A model generated the notes under the pieces. The model ran no database searches. It was not told the origin of the DNA and was given only the letters and a program-made list of their open reading frames with translations. A program made the translations under genes and the position numbers. Positions 1-7,861 of a stretch of DNA of 39,674 nt are shown here, one piece after another (positions within the stretch are counted from its first letter, which is position 1; each line of letters begins with the position of its first letter). The DNA is from an uncultured Enterobacterales bacterium (GTDB lineage Bacteria > Pseudomonadota > Gammaproteobacteria > Enterobacterales > Enterobacteriaceae), in assembly GCA_946478305.1 (NCBI GenBank), contig CAMLBO010000041.1:1-39674 (forward strand), in the 5' to 3' direction.

Positions 1-44
1 ATTTCTGCCTGTCTCGTGGGCTCGGAGATGTGTATAAGAGACAG
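1..44 (+). other. Residual Illumina Nextera Read 2 adapter (assembly artefact)
   Basis: Positions 11-44 match the Nextera Read 2 transposase adapter, and 26-44 are the 19-bp Tn5 mosaic end (AGATGTGTATAAGAGACAG). The coding frame of the first gene resumes directly after it, at about position 45. Bases 1-10 are probably also not contiguous with the genome. This is untrimmed library sequence and not a biological transposon end. Confidence 0.97.
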
Positions 45-607
45 GTCTATATCAACCCCGCTCCGGGCAGATCCTGCTCGACGGCGTACCGGTCACTGCG
101 CAGGGCCGGGAACAATACCGCCAGCTATTCTCGGCAGTGTTTACGGATTTCCACCTGTTTGGCCAGATGATGGGACCCCAGGGCTCGTTGCCTGATCCTC
201 TGCTGGTCCAGGACTGGCTGGCGCGTCTGAACATGCAAGCCAAATTGCAATTTGAGGGTCAGCGCGTGACGAACCTTCAACTGTCGCAGGGGCAGCGTAA
301 GCGGGTAGCCCTGCTGCTGGCGGCCTGCGAAGGGCGAGATTTTTTACTGCTTGACGAGTGGGCGGCCGATCAGGATCCTCAGTTCCGTCGCACTTTCTAT
401 CGAGAACTGTTGCCGCGCCTGCGCGAAATGGGTAAAACCGTGCTGGCAATCAGCCATGATGATCACTATTTTGAGCATGCCGACCGTCTGCTGGAAATGC
501 GTACGGGTAAACTGAATGAACTCCATGGCGAGGCCCGCACCGGTGCCAGCCGCGATGCTGTCGCACAAATCGAAAACAAAAAGGAAACAGGGAATGAACT
601 GGAATGA
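45..607 (+). CDS. yojI: YojI-type cyclic peptide ABC exporter, C-terminal part of the ATPase domain (5' truncated)
   Basis: This is the 3' end of a fused membrane/ATPase ABC exporter of the SyrD/PvdE/YojI type. The reading frame is open from about 47, upstream of the first ATG at 137, and begins [13 protein letters not shown], which lies just after the Walker A region. The ABC signature appears as LSQGQRKR, Walker B as [13 protein letters not shown] and the switch histidine as AISHDDHY. The long match through DEWAADQDP to the tail [12 protein letters not shown] is characteristic of E. coli YojI, an inner-membrane exporter that pumps out microcin J25. The membrane domain and Walker A lie outside the contig. 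The stop overlaps the next start by 14 bases, so the two genes are probably co-transcribed. I am confident of the family; the substrate here is unknown. Confidence 0.9.
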
Positions 608-1412
608 TGTAATTATTGCTGCAGTGGCCGCGGCCATTATCGGTGGCGTGCTGCAGGCCCTGTACAAAAAAGGCAAAATTCGCCGCACACCGGCCATCAT
701 TATTTTCCTGGTCCTCATTTTTGGGGGCAATTTCCTGTACGAAGGGGTGATCAAACCGCGCCTGGCAGGGGATGAGCAGACGCAGGAAATCGATCAGGCG
801 CTCTCCGCGCTGCCGATTTACAACACCATCAAGGCGCAGGAACCCGCACTTTACAGCCAGATCCGCAGCAATATTTTGCGCCTGAAAAAAGAGGGTAAAT
901 CCCAGCAGGAAGCCATTGATACGGTTAAACCGATGGTGTCGGAGCTGCTTTCCACTCGCATGAATACCGCACCGGATGCCAATGTGATAGCCGCCATGCA
1001 GGTCAGTCTCGAAGAGATGCAGGCCCTGCAGGCGCGTAACGACGGCAGTTGTTTTAAATTCCTCTATCCGCATATCAACGGCGGGGTCAACACCGCGCAG
1101 GTGCTGCCCCCTGAACTGTTTAAGAAAGATTTAGACACTATGAATGCTTTGCTGCTGGCGAGCGGTAGCGGCCAGACAGCGCAACCGACCGTGGTTAGCG
1201 GTGAAAAAGCCAAAGCGCTGATGGTGCCGGTTCGTCAGGCGCTGCAGGAAAAGTACGGCGATCAATTGCAGATGTTCAACGATTTAGGTGCCCCTGCAGT
1301 GGATCGTGCAAAAGTCTGTGAAATCTCCATCACCCTCTATACCGGCATTCTGGCCTTGCCGCCGCAGGACTCTGCTGCGGTGTTGCGCCTGATGCTGGGC
1401 AAGCAAGGTTAA
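594..1412 (+). CDS. Uncharacterised inner-membrane protein
   Basis: I do not recognise this 272-residue protein. The start at 594 is preferred over more upstream in-frame codons because AAGGA lies about nine bases before it and the sequence then opens with a membrane segment. Residues 6-22 ([17 protein letters not shown]) and 33-50 ([18 protein letters not shown]) form two hydrophobic segments separated by a basic KKGKIRR turn. That predicts a short cytoplasmic loop and a soluble C-terminal domain of about 215 residues on one face of the membrane. That domain is helical, with two cysteines (in GSCFKF and KVCEIS). The overlap with yojI suggests translational coupling, but I would not infer a role in peptide export from that alone. 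Confidence 0.75.
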   Translation: MNWNDVIIAAVAAAIIGGVLQALYKKGKIRRTPAIIIFLVLIFGGNFLYEGVIKPRLAGDEQTQEIDQALSALPIYNTIKAQEPALYSQIRSNILRLKKEGKSQQEAIDTVKPMVSELLSTRMNTAPDANVIAAMQVSLEEMQALQARNDGSCFKFLYPHINGGVNTAQVLPPELFKKDLDTMNALLLASGSGQTAQPTVVSGEKAKALMVPVRQALQEKYGDQLQMFNDLGAPAVDRAKVCEISITLYTGILALPPQDSAAVLRLMLGKQG

Positions 1413-1427
1413 GTCCGTTTCATGACT

Positions 1428-1456
1428 CTCCCCGGTAGCCATGGCGTACCGGGGAG
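1428..1456 (+). terminator. Strong hairpin after the yojI operon, possible terminator
   Basis: CTCCCCGGTA (1428-1437) pairs perfectly with TACCGGGGAG (1447-1456) across a nine-base loop, 16 bases after the stop. No T-run follows, so intrinsic termination is uncertain. It may instead act as an mRNA 3'-end stabiliser. Confidence 0.45.
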
Positions 1457-1582
1457 TAAACTGCGCATGCCAATGACTGATTTCCGCTGCTAACCAGAAA
1501 AAACCTGATCTTTTCCCGCCAATAAACCGCTATCCTTATCGTACTGAAAAATAATAATTCCCAGGTTCGGACACACTCTTTT

Positions 1583-4012
1583 ATGCATACTCTCTTTAAA
1601 GCGCCCGTCATGTGGGCACTGCTGGTTTCGCTGTTAGCGGGACCCATGACGGCGCTGGCGGCTACCGACAGTGCGGCATCGCAAACCACCAACGCCAACG
1701 GTGAAGCGGCCGAACCGGTAAAAATCAATGCTCCGGCTGAACTGACCGCCCTGCAAAAAAGGTTAGATACTACTAAACAGCAGGTTGCTACCGCCAAAAC
1801 TGAGAAGAAGCTCAATGCGCTCAATGACGACGCACTGAAGCTATACGATGATGCGGAGAAACTGGTGCTGGTGCTTGGCCCACAGCGGGCGCAGGTTCAG
1901 GCCCAGCTTGATGTTCTCGGTCCTGCCCCCGCTGCCGGAGCCTTACCTGAAACGCCGGAAGTTGTCCGCCAGCGTAATAAACTCAATTCCAGCAAGACGC
2001 TGCTTGATGCCCAGATTGACCAGGCTAACTCAATCCGTACCAGCGCGCAGAACCTGTCGGCGCAAATCCGGGGACTGCGGCGTGAAACGCTGAAAACGCA
2101 AATTGCCCTCAATTCCGGCAGCATTCTTGGTGTCAATTTCTGGAAGCCGTTGTTCTCGCCTTCAGAGAGCGATGTCGCCCGATTTGATGATTTTGGTTCA
2201 CAGGTCAAAGATGCCTGGGATCAGGCATGGCAGCCAGAATGGCGCATCGGTTCGGCCATTTATCTGCTGCTGGCGTTTGTCATTGGCGTTTTTGGCCGCC
2301 GCGCACTCGACCGTCCACTGGGGTGGATGCTGCCACGCTGGCTTCCAGGGGGGCGCTTGCGCCGCAGCCTGTTAGCGAGTATCGCCACGCTTATTATCGT
2401 CGTGGCGCAATGGCTGAGCGCGACACTGTTCTGTCAGTTCTTCACCCGTCTGCCGGATACTTCACCGCTGCTGTTAGATCTTGCGAACTCGATCACCGTG
2501 CTGGCGGTATTCTCGGCGCTGATTGCCGGTCTCGGTTCTGCATTACTGTCCAACCGCCATCCTTCCTGGCGCCTTCCGGCGCTGGCCGATCCTATCGCTA
2601 AAAAACTGGCATCGTTTCCGATCACGCTGGCGGCTTTCATCTTTATCTTCGGCATTGTCGAAGTGCTGAACGGCCTCATCGACTCCAGTGTGGCGATGAC
2701 ATTATTTGGCAACGGTATTTCAGCCTTACTGGTGGCGCTGACCTGCCTTGTCGCCCCGGTGCGGGTACACAATGTCCGCCGCCAATTGCTGGCGCGCGGC
2801 GAGCAGGCTGAAGCTCGCTCGATGCTGGCCGGTTTGATTCAGATAGCGATCACGATTACCGCTATTGTTATCGTCCTTGCGCTGGCCATCGGTTACATCC
2901 CACTGGCGCGTTTTCTGACATACGAGCTGGTATGGGTGGGGCTGGTATTGACCTGCCTCTATTTACTGATTCATCTGGTGGTGGACTTCAGCGAAAGCTT
3001 CTTCTCTCCGACCACCTACAGCGGCAAGTTGCTAAAGAGTACCGTCAGTCTCAACGAGCGCCATCTGTCGCTGGCCGCCACGCTGTTCGCGGCGATTGGC
3101 AAAACATTGCTGGTGCTGTTTGCCGCTTTAGCCTTGCTCAACGGCACCTTTGGCACCACCACACCGCTGGAACTGCTCGGTAAAGTGGTGGATATCTGGG
3201 GTGGAAAGGGACTGGAAAGCATGAATATCATTCCCGCCCATGCGGTGAATGCTTTCCTGTGTCTGGCGATTGGCTGGTACGTCTTGCGCTCGGCCAGACA
3301 TTGGCTGGATAAAGAATTTCTGCCTAAAACCATGATGGACCGCGGCATGCGCGCTTCTCTGGTGACGCTGTTCAGCAACGTGGGTTACGTGTTGGTGATT
3401 CTGCTGACGCTCTCAACATTGGGCATTGAATGGAACCGTCTGGCGTGGATTGTCAGTGCGCTTTCGGTCGGTATCGGTTTTGGTTTGCAGGAGATAGTGA
3501 AGAACTTTATCTCCGGTTTGATCCTGCTGACCGAGCGCCCGGTGAAAGTGGGTGACCTGGTGACCATCAGCGGTGTCGAAGGGGATATCCGTCGTATTAA
3601 TGTGCGCGCCACGGAGATTCAGCTCAGCGATCGTTCCACGGTGATAGTGCCAAACTCGCAGTTTATTTCCCAGAACGTGCGTAACGCCACCATGGGTAAC
3701 GCGCAGGGCGTGGCCACTATCGCGCTGACCTTCCCGCTGGATATCGACCCTGAGCAGGTGCGTTCACTGTTGTTACAATGCTACCAGCTGCACGAAGCCA
3801 TTCTCGAGACTCCGGCGCCGTCGGTGAGTTTTAAAGAACTCGGCCCGAACGGCATTGTGCTTAGTGTCACCGGGTACGTTGCCAGCCCGCGCGTGGTCAG
3901 CGGTACCAAGAGCGATTTGTTGTATGAAATCCTCAAAGCCCTGCGGGCCGCAGATATTAGCCTCAGCCAGACTCAAACCATGTTGTTAGAGCAACCGGTC
4001 GAAAAACGGTAG
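1583..4012 (+). CDS. MscS-family mechanosensitive channel with N-terminal DUF3772-type domain
   Basis: This 809-residue inner-membrane protein is a large MscS-type channel, a family that opens under membrane tension to release solutes during hypo-osmotic shock. Residues 1-27 form a signal peptide ending in ALAA. A periplasmic helical, coiled-coil-like region (about 45-215) resembles DUF3772, with NLSAQIRGLRRETLKTQIAL. Many membrane segments follow (about 220-590). The MscS pore helix and beta domain come next, recognisable by SVGIGFGLQEIVKNFISGL, ERPVKVGDL, and VIVPNSQFISQNV. It is far longer than MscS (286 residues) and differs from MscK, MscM and YbiO in its N-terminal domain. The start lacks an obvious Shine-Dalgarno; M10 (1610) is an alternative but would shorten the signal peptide. 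The gene is convergent with the CorA-type gene. Confidence 0.88.
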   Translation: MHTLFKAPVMWALLVSLLAGPMTALAATDSAASQTTNANGEAAEPVKINAPAELTALQKRLDTTKQQVATAKTEKKLNALNDDALKLYDDAEKLVLVLGPQRAQVQAQLDVLGPAPAAGALPETPEVVRQRNKLNSSKTLLDAQIDQANSIRTSAQNLSAQIRGLRRETLKTQIALNSGSILGVNFWKPLFSPSESDVARFDDFGSQVKDAWDQAWQPEWRIGSAIYLLLAFVIGVFGRRALDRPLGWMLPRWLPGGRLRRSLLASIATLIIVVAQWLSATLFCQFFTRLPDTSPLLLDLANSITVLAVFSALIAGLGSALLSNRHPSWRLPALADPIAKKLASFPITLAAFIFIFGIVEVLNGLIDSSVAMTLFGNGISALLVALTCLVAPVRVHNVRRQLLARGEQAEARSMLAGLIQIAITITAIVIVLALAIGYIPLARFLTYELVWVGLVLTCLYLLIHLVVDFSESFFSPTTYSGKLLKSTVSLNERHLSLAATLFAAIGKTLLVLFAALALLNGTFGTTTPLELLGKVVDIWGGKGLESMNIIPAHAVNAFLCLAIGWYVLRSARHWLDKEFLPKTMMDRGMRASLVTLFSNVGYVLVILLTLSTLGIEWNRLAWIVSALSVGIGFGLQEIVKNFISGLILLTERPVKVGDLVTISGVEGDIRRINVRATEIQLSDRSTVIVPNSQFISQNVRNATMGNAQGVATIALTFPLDIDPEQVRSLLLQCYQLHEAILETPAPSVSFKELGPNGIVLSVTGYVASPRVVSGTKSDLLYEILKALRAADISLSQTQTMLLEQPVEKR

Positions 4013-4091
4013 GGTTTTCGCCTCGGCGGCAGGCCTATACCTTGGGCTGCCGCCCAAACCTGCTTTTAAATTCAACTTCAAAATCAAAATC

Positions 4092-4367
4092 AAGATCGTG
4101 GGCTCGCCGCCCACACTGGCCCAAAGGAGGTTTAAACGAACCTCCTTTGGAATCCTGCGTTTTTTAATTGCCCGCTATCGCTGGGACGAAGGACATGTCT
4201 CGTCACTTCCGCGTGAGGCGCAAAATGTCACGGCTTCGCCGTCCCCGTATTTCGGTATTACTCGGCCTCTGGCCTCGCCCTACGGGCCGTCGCGGTGCGA
4301 CGTTGTCTCGCTTCGCTCGGCTGAGCCACAGGTCTCGAACCTCTCATCCGGTGCCATTTTTGACTGC
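4092..4367 (-). repeat. Structured intergenic repeat, copy A (inverted relative to copy B)
   Basis: On the minus strand this 276-bp segment aligns with copies at 4466-4680 and 13486-13700. Shared landmarks in element order are GCAGTCAAAAATGGC, GGTTCGAGACCT, a GACATTTTGCG core, a 12-bp perfect hairpin (4121-4132 with 4139-4150), and a terminal GTGGGC/GCCCAC hairpin. Copy A is about 60 bp longer than the others through extra sequence in its middle. It lies after the MscS channel gene. A 95-codon open frame across it (4098-4385) is treated as spurious. Confidence 0.85.
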
Positions 4368-4386
4368 GCCTTAGCGGCTATGTAAA

Positions 4387-4432
4387 TCAAAAGAAAAAGA
4401 CAAAAACAAAAGACAAAAGCAAAAGACAAAAC
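4387..4432. repeat. A-rich short tandem repeat between repeat copies A and B
   Basis: About 46 bases made of imperfect CAAAAGA/CAAAAGC units separate the inverted repeat copies. The outer edges also carry short hexamer runs (TCAAAA-type at about 4075-4093, GAATTT-type at about 4681-4698). This looks like low-complexity slippage sequence. I see no gene in it. Confidence 0.75.
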
Positions 4433-4465
4433 CAGTCAGATTTTGACTTTAAAAAAGTATGGGCC

Positions 4466-4680
4466 GCATTCAAAAATGGCGCTGAGCAAGTGGTTCGAGA
4501 CCTTAGGCTCGAAACCCGCAGCGAAGGCACCGCAACGCGGCGACATTTTGCGGCTGTCACAATGGCACCTGAAACACGGGCATTGTGACCTGCGCAGCTG
4601 CGGTTTTTAAAAAGCTCGGAGTCCAGAGGGCCGAGCGACTGCGGCCCTCTGGTCGGTGTGGGCCGACGCCCACGACCTTG
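4466..4680 (+). repeat. Structured intergenic repeat, copy B
   Basis: This 215-bp element is closely similar to copy C at 13486-13700. It begins GCATTCAAAAATGGCGCTG and ends with the GTGGGC-CGAC-GCCCAC hairpin plus GACCTT. Internal dyads include TTCGAG/CTCGAA, GTCACAATG/CATTGTGAC, and CCAGAGGGCC (4623-4632) with GGCCCTCTGG (4643-4652). With copy A it forms a large inverted repeat between two convergent genes. No open frame in it looks real. I do not recognise it as ERIC, REP/BIME or an IS end. Confidence 0.88.
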
Positions 4681-4734
4681 AATTTGAATTTGAATTTAAA
4701 AATTTACCTCAGCTTTCCAAAAGCTGAAAAATAC

Positions 4735-5742
4735 TTATAACCATCCTGATTTCTTCAATTTCCAATACAACAACACACATCCCACGACAGTAACTGCCAC
4801 CGTGATCGGATACCCAAACGCATCGTTAAGTTCCGGCATGTTCTTGAAGTTCATCCCGTACAGGCTGAAAACCACGGTCGGAATGGCGAGAATCGCACCC
4901 CAGCCAGCCAGGCGCTGGACCACTTCGTTCTGATGCACGGACACCAATGCCAGGTTGACGTGCATGGCGTTGGCCAGCATTTCGCGCATATCGTCGGTCA
5001 CGGTGATCACCTGATGGGCGTGGTCCTGCACGTCGCGGATGTAGGCCCGCAGGCTTTTCGGGATCAGCTCTTCATAGTGGTGGCTGAGCTGGTTACAGAT
5101 ATCCTCGGCAGGCACGGCGGCGTTTCTTAACGACAGCAGCTGGCGGCGCAGTTTATACACCTCCTGCACCGCGTCCTGGTCAAACTCCGACTTGAACATC
5201 TTCTGTTCGATATTATCAAACTGCTTGGTGTACTCGGCGATAATTGCCAGATAGTTATCCACTACCAAATCCAGCACGCAGTAAAGCGCGTAGGCCGGAC
5301 CTTTGGCGAGCATTGCCGGACACTCTTCGGCGCGGGCACGGATATGTTTATAGCTTGAAGAAGCGCCATGGCGCACGGTGACCAGAAAATTTTTGCCAAC
5401 AAACAGGTGAGTTTCGCCGTACTCGATTTTGTCATCTACCAGTTGAGCGGTGTGAATAACAATAAACAGCGAGTCGCCATATTGTTCGATTTTAGGGCGC
5501 TGATGGGCGGTGAGCGCATCTTCAATCGCCAGATCATGCAGGCCGAACTCCTCCTGAATGGTGTGCATCAGGCTGTCTTCCGGCTGCCATAACCCCAGCC
5601 AGACGAAGGTACCTGGCTCTTTTAATACTTCGCTGATGTCCTCGGTAGTGACATCCTGCAGACGCTTTCCATCACGGTAAGCCACGCTGTTGATCACGGA
5701 ATCACAACTGGGTTTTTTATCTTCTTTTGCAATGGCATTCAT
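4735..5742 (-). CDS. corA: CorA-family divalent metal ion transporter
   Basis: This encodes a 335-residue inner-membrane channel of the CorA family, which forms pentamers conducting Mg2+ and sometimes Co2+, Ni2+ or Zn2+. The long cytoplasmic N-terminal part includes FVWLGLWQPED and LAIEDALTAHQRPK. Two C-terminal membrane helices follow, and the family signature YGMNF closes the first of them (VVFSLYGMNF). The loop after it reads KNMPEL and the protein ends LKKSGWL. The ATG at 5742 is chosen; a TTG 13 codons further upstream is open but begins a less typical sequence. It is a paralogue-type CorA with no adjacent partner gene, so whether it takes up or exports metal cannot be told from sequence. 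The gene converges on the MscS channel gene. Confidence 0.88.
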   Translation of the reverse strand: MNAIAKEDKKPSCDSVINSVAYRDGKRLQDVTTEDISEVLKEPGTFVWLGLWQPEDSLMHTIQEEFGLHDLAIEDALTAHQRPKIEQYGDSLFIVIHTAQLVDDKIEYGETHLFVGKNFLVTVRHGASSSYKHIRARAEECPAMLAKGPAYALYCVLDLVVDNYLAIIAEYTKQFDNIEQKMFKSEFDQDAVQEVYKLRRQLLSLRNAAVPAEDICNQLSHHYEELIPKSLRAYIRDVQDHAHQVITVTDDMREMLANAMHVNLALVSVHQNEVVQRLAGWGAILAIPTVVFSLYGMNFKNMPELNDAFGYPITVAVTVVGCVLLYWKLKKSGWL

Positions 5743-5881
5743 GTTTTTACCCGCTTGTAAATTCTGGAGAAACCTCCCCAAAAGGGCCGGAGTGTTTCGG
5801 TGTCTGAACAGAATAGCCTAGTCACGGCAAAAAGCGCTGGCGGGAAGTCTTAAAAAGGTCACAAGGGGTAACAGCGGGAGG

Positions 5882-5906
5882 GAAAATGACCGCTGGGCGG
5901 CGGTCA
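5882..5906 (-). terminator. Rho-independent terminator of the short-chain dehydrogenase gene
   Basis: On the minus strand TGACCGC pairs with GCGGTCA across a six-base loop (5887-5906) and is followed by TTTTCCC. It lies about 20 bases past the dehydrogenase stop. Confidence 0.7.
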
Positions 5907-5924
5907 GAGAAGGACGAAAAGGGA

Positions 5925-6758
5925 TTAACCGTCCGTAGAGCGGCTGACCTCTTCCCATGCATCGATATCGGCATTCATCTGCTTAAGCTTATCGCGCACC
6001 AGCGAGACGGCGTCGCTGCCGAGCAGCAGGAAGGCCGGCGGGTTACTACTGTGAATCAGCGTCAGTATCGCTTGGGCTGCCTTTAGCGGGTCACTCGGTT
6101 GATGCCCGCTGCGCTTTTCCCGGGTTTCACGCACCGGCCCGAAGCTGGCGTCATAGTCACTGATGCTGCGCGGTGATCGCACCATCGAACGGCCTGCCCA
6201 GTCGGTGCGAAATGATCCCGGCTGCACGGCGGTGACTGCGATATTAAAGGGTTTCAACTCCTTGGTCAGGGATTCAGAAATGCCCTGCAGCGCGAACTTG
6301 CTGCCGTGGTAATAGCTGATTCCCGGCAGGGTAATGAAGCTCCCCATGGAGGTTACGTTGAGAATATGCCCGGCGCGGCGCGCGCGGAAATAGGGCAGAA
6401 AGGCTTTTATCACCGCCACCGCACCAAAGACGTTCACGTCGAACTGATGCAAAATATCGCTCAGCGGTGACTCTTCCAAAATGCCTTCATGACCGTAACC
6501 GGCATTATTCACCAGCACGTCAACCGGGCCGAACTCCCGCTCAACCTCGTCTGCCAGCGGGGCGATCGCCGCAAAGTCAGAGACATCCAAAATGCGGCCA
6601 ACACAGCGGCCCGGCTCCAGCGCCTCGAACGCCTCTTTGGCCTGCTGATTGCGTACGGTGCCGACAACGCGGTGACCGGCTTTCAAGGCCTCCTCGGCCA
6701 GTGCGCGACCAAATCCGCTGCTGACGCCGGTAATAAAGAGTAATTTGGATGGGGTCAT
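5925..6758 (-). CDS. Short-chain dehydrogenase/reductase (classical SDR)
   Basis: This 277-residue cytoplasmic oxidoreductase belongs to the classical SDR family, which uses NAD(P)H on alcohol or carbonyl substrates. The Rossmann motif TGVSSGFG lies at residues 10-17 and the structural NNAG in VLVNNAGYGH. The catalytic serine is in NVTSMGS and the Tyr-Lys pair in YYHGSK. An arginine after the first beta strand (TVRN) leans toward NADP(H). The start has GAGGAG in good position. It is divergent from an AraC-type regulator with a 161-bp gap, the common layout for an AraC-controlled oxidoreductase responding to aldehydes or other small organics. The substrate is unknown. Confidence 0.88.
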   Translation of the reverse strand: MTPSKLLFITGVSSGFGRALAEEALKAGHRVVGTVRNQQAKEAFEALEPGRCVGRILDVSDFAAIAPLADEVEREFGPVDVLVNNAGYGHEGILEESPLSDILHQFDVNVFGAVAVIKAFLPYFRARRAGHILNVTSMGSFITLPGISYYHGSKFALQGISESLTKELKPFNIAVTAVQPGSFRTDWAGRSMVRSPRSISDYDASFGPVRETREKRSGHQPSDPLKAAQAILTLIHSSNPPAFLLLGSDAVSLVRDKLKQMNADIDAWEEVSRSTDG

Positions 6759-6919
6759 GATGTTCTCTCCTCAAAAAGTAGACTCAAAGCATAGGATGAG
6801 CGGACTGTAAAACGTAGAGCAGATCCTCGCTGATGTTTGCCTATTCCTCTGAGCTGGCTGGACGGCCAACGCCGCGAATGCCGAACTTCAACCATTACCT
6901 GCGGTTTTTTCAGGACGTG

Positions 6920-7861
6920 ATGAATATGTCAAAAGAGACGACGACTGCTCAAATGGTGGAACTGCTCGACAAGATGACGCCGCTTGAAGGCTATAACCTG
7001 ACGCCGCTGGCGGATGTGCGTTTTTTACGCTCCAACCGTCCGCTGCTGCGTACGCCGGTCTTGTATGAGCCGGGCATTGTGATAGTGGTGCAGGGCCGCA
7101 AACGGGGTTATCTCGGACAGGATGTCTATTTGTATGATGCGCAGCACTATCTGATGGTCGCGGTGCCGGTGCCTTTTACCATGGAAACGGACGCCAGCGT
7201 GGAGGAACCGATGCTGGCGATTTATCTGCGGTTGGATTTCAGCGTGGCGGCAGAGTTAATGCTGCACCTTGATGCCCTTGAACGCCCCGTCACGACGCCA
7301 CCGCGCAGTATGGTTTCAAGCTTGATGGACAGCGCGATGCGGGGCTCGGTTTTGCGCTTTTTGCAGCTGATGCGCTCGCCGCTGGAGGCGGAGATCCTGG
7401 GTCCGGCGATGGTACGTGAACTCTATTACCGGGTGCTCATCGGCGCACAGGGGGCAACCCTGCGCAGTGCGCTGACCCTGCAGGGGCAGTTCGGCAAAGT
7501 AGCCAGGGCGTTGAGAAAAATACACGCAGAGTACGCTATGCATCTTGATGTGAGCGCGCTGGCGCAAGAGGCGGGGATGAGTCAGGCAACCTTTCACAGC
7601 CATTTCAAAACGGTTACCGACACGTCCCCGATGCAATATCTCAAATCCACCCGGTTGCATCAGGCCCGTTTACTGATGCTGCGCAACGATCTGACGGCTT
7701 CGGCGGCCAGTGCGCAGGTGGGTTACGAAAGTGTGTCGCAGTTCAGCCGTGAGTTTAAACGACTGTTCGGCCAGACGCCGGTCAATGAAGTGGTACGCAT
7801 GAGGCAGAACTTCTCACTGCCTGCCCCGGCGACACCGTCAGATTTTATCTCTTCACATTAA
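6920..7861 (+). CDS. AraC/XylS-family transcriptional regulator
   Basis: This 313-residue regulator has an N-terminal effector-binding region of the AraC_N type (about 10-165, with YEPGIVIVVQGRKRGYLG and LMVAVPVPF). A C-terminal double helix-turn-helix domain follows (about 205-295, with LAQEAGMSQATFHSHFK and VGYESVSQFSREFKRLFG). I chose the ATG at 6920 because AGGA precedes it and the protein then begins MNMSKETTTAQMVELL. An in-frame ATG at 6833 would add 29 residues and leave only 74 bp before the divergent dehydrogenase gene. The likely target is that dehydrogenase, and possibly its own gene. Its TAA overlaps the convergent efflux gene's stop within a shared TTAA. Confidence 0.88.
   Translation: MNMSKETTTAQMVELLDKMTPLEGYNLTPLADVRFLRSNRPLLRTPVLYEPGIVIVVQGRKRGYLGQDVYLYDAQHYLMVAVPVPFTMETDASVEEPMLAIYLRLDFSVAAELMLHLDALERPVTTPPRSMVSSLMDSAMRGSVLRFLQLMRSPLEAEILGPAMVRELYYRVLIGAQGATLRSALTLQGQFGKVARALRKIHAEYAMHLDVSALAQEAGMSQATFHSHFKTVTDTSPMQYLKSTRLHQARLLMLRNDLTASAASAQVGYESVSQFSREFKRLFGQTPVNEVVRMRQNFSLPAPATPSDFISSH

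Noticed and set aside
4098-4385. A 95-codon open frame in the 720-bp gene-free stretch
   Set aside because: It lies inside repeat copy A across its hairpins, has no ribosome site and a composition typical of GC-rich non-coding sequence.
4387-4432. Regularly spaced A-rich units, considered as a CRISPR or iteron array
   Set aside because: The units are only six to seven bases with no unique spacers. They look like slippage sequence.
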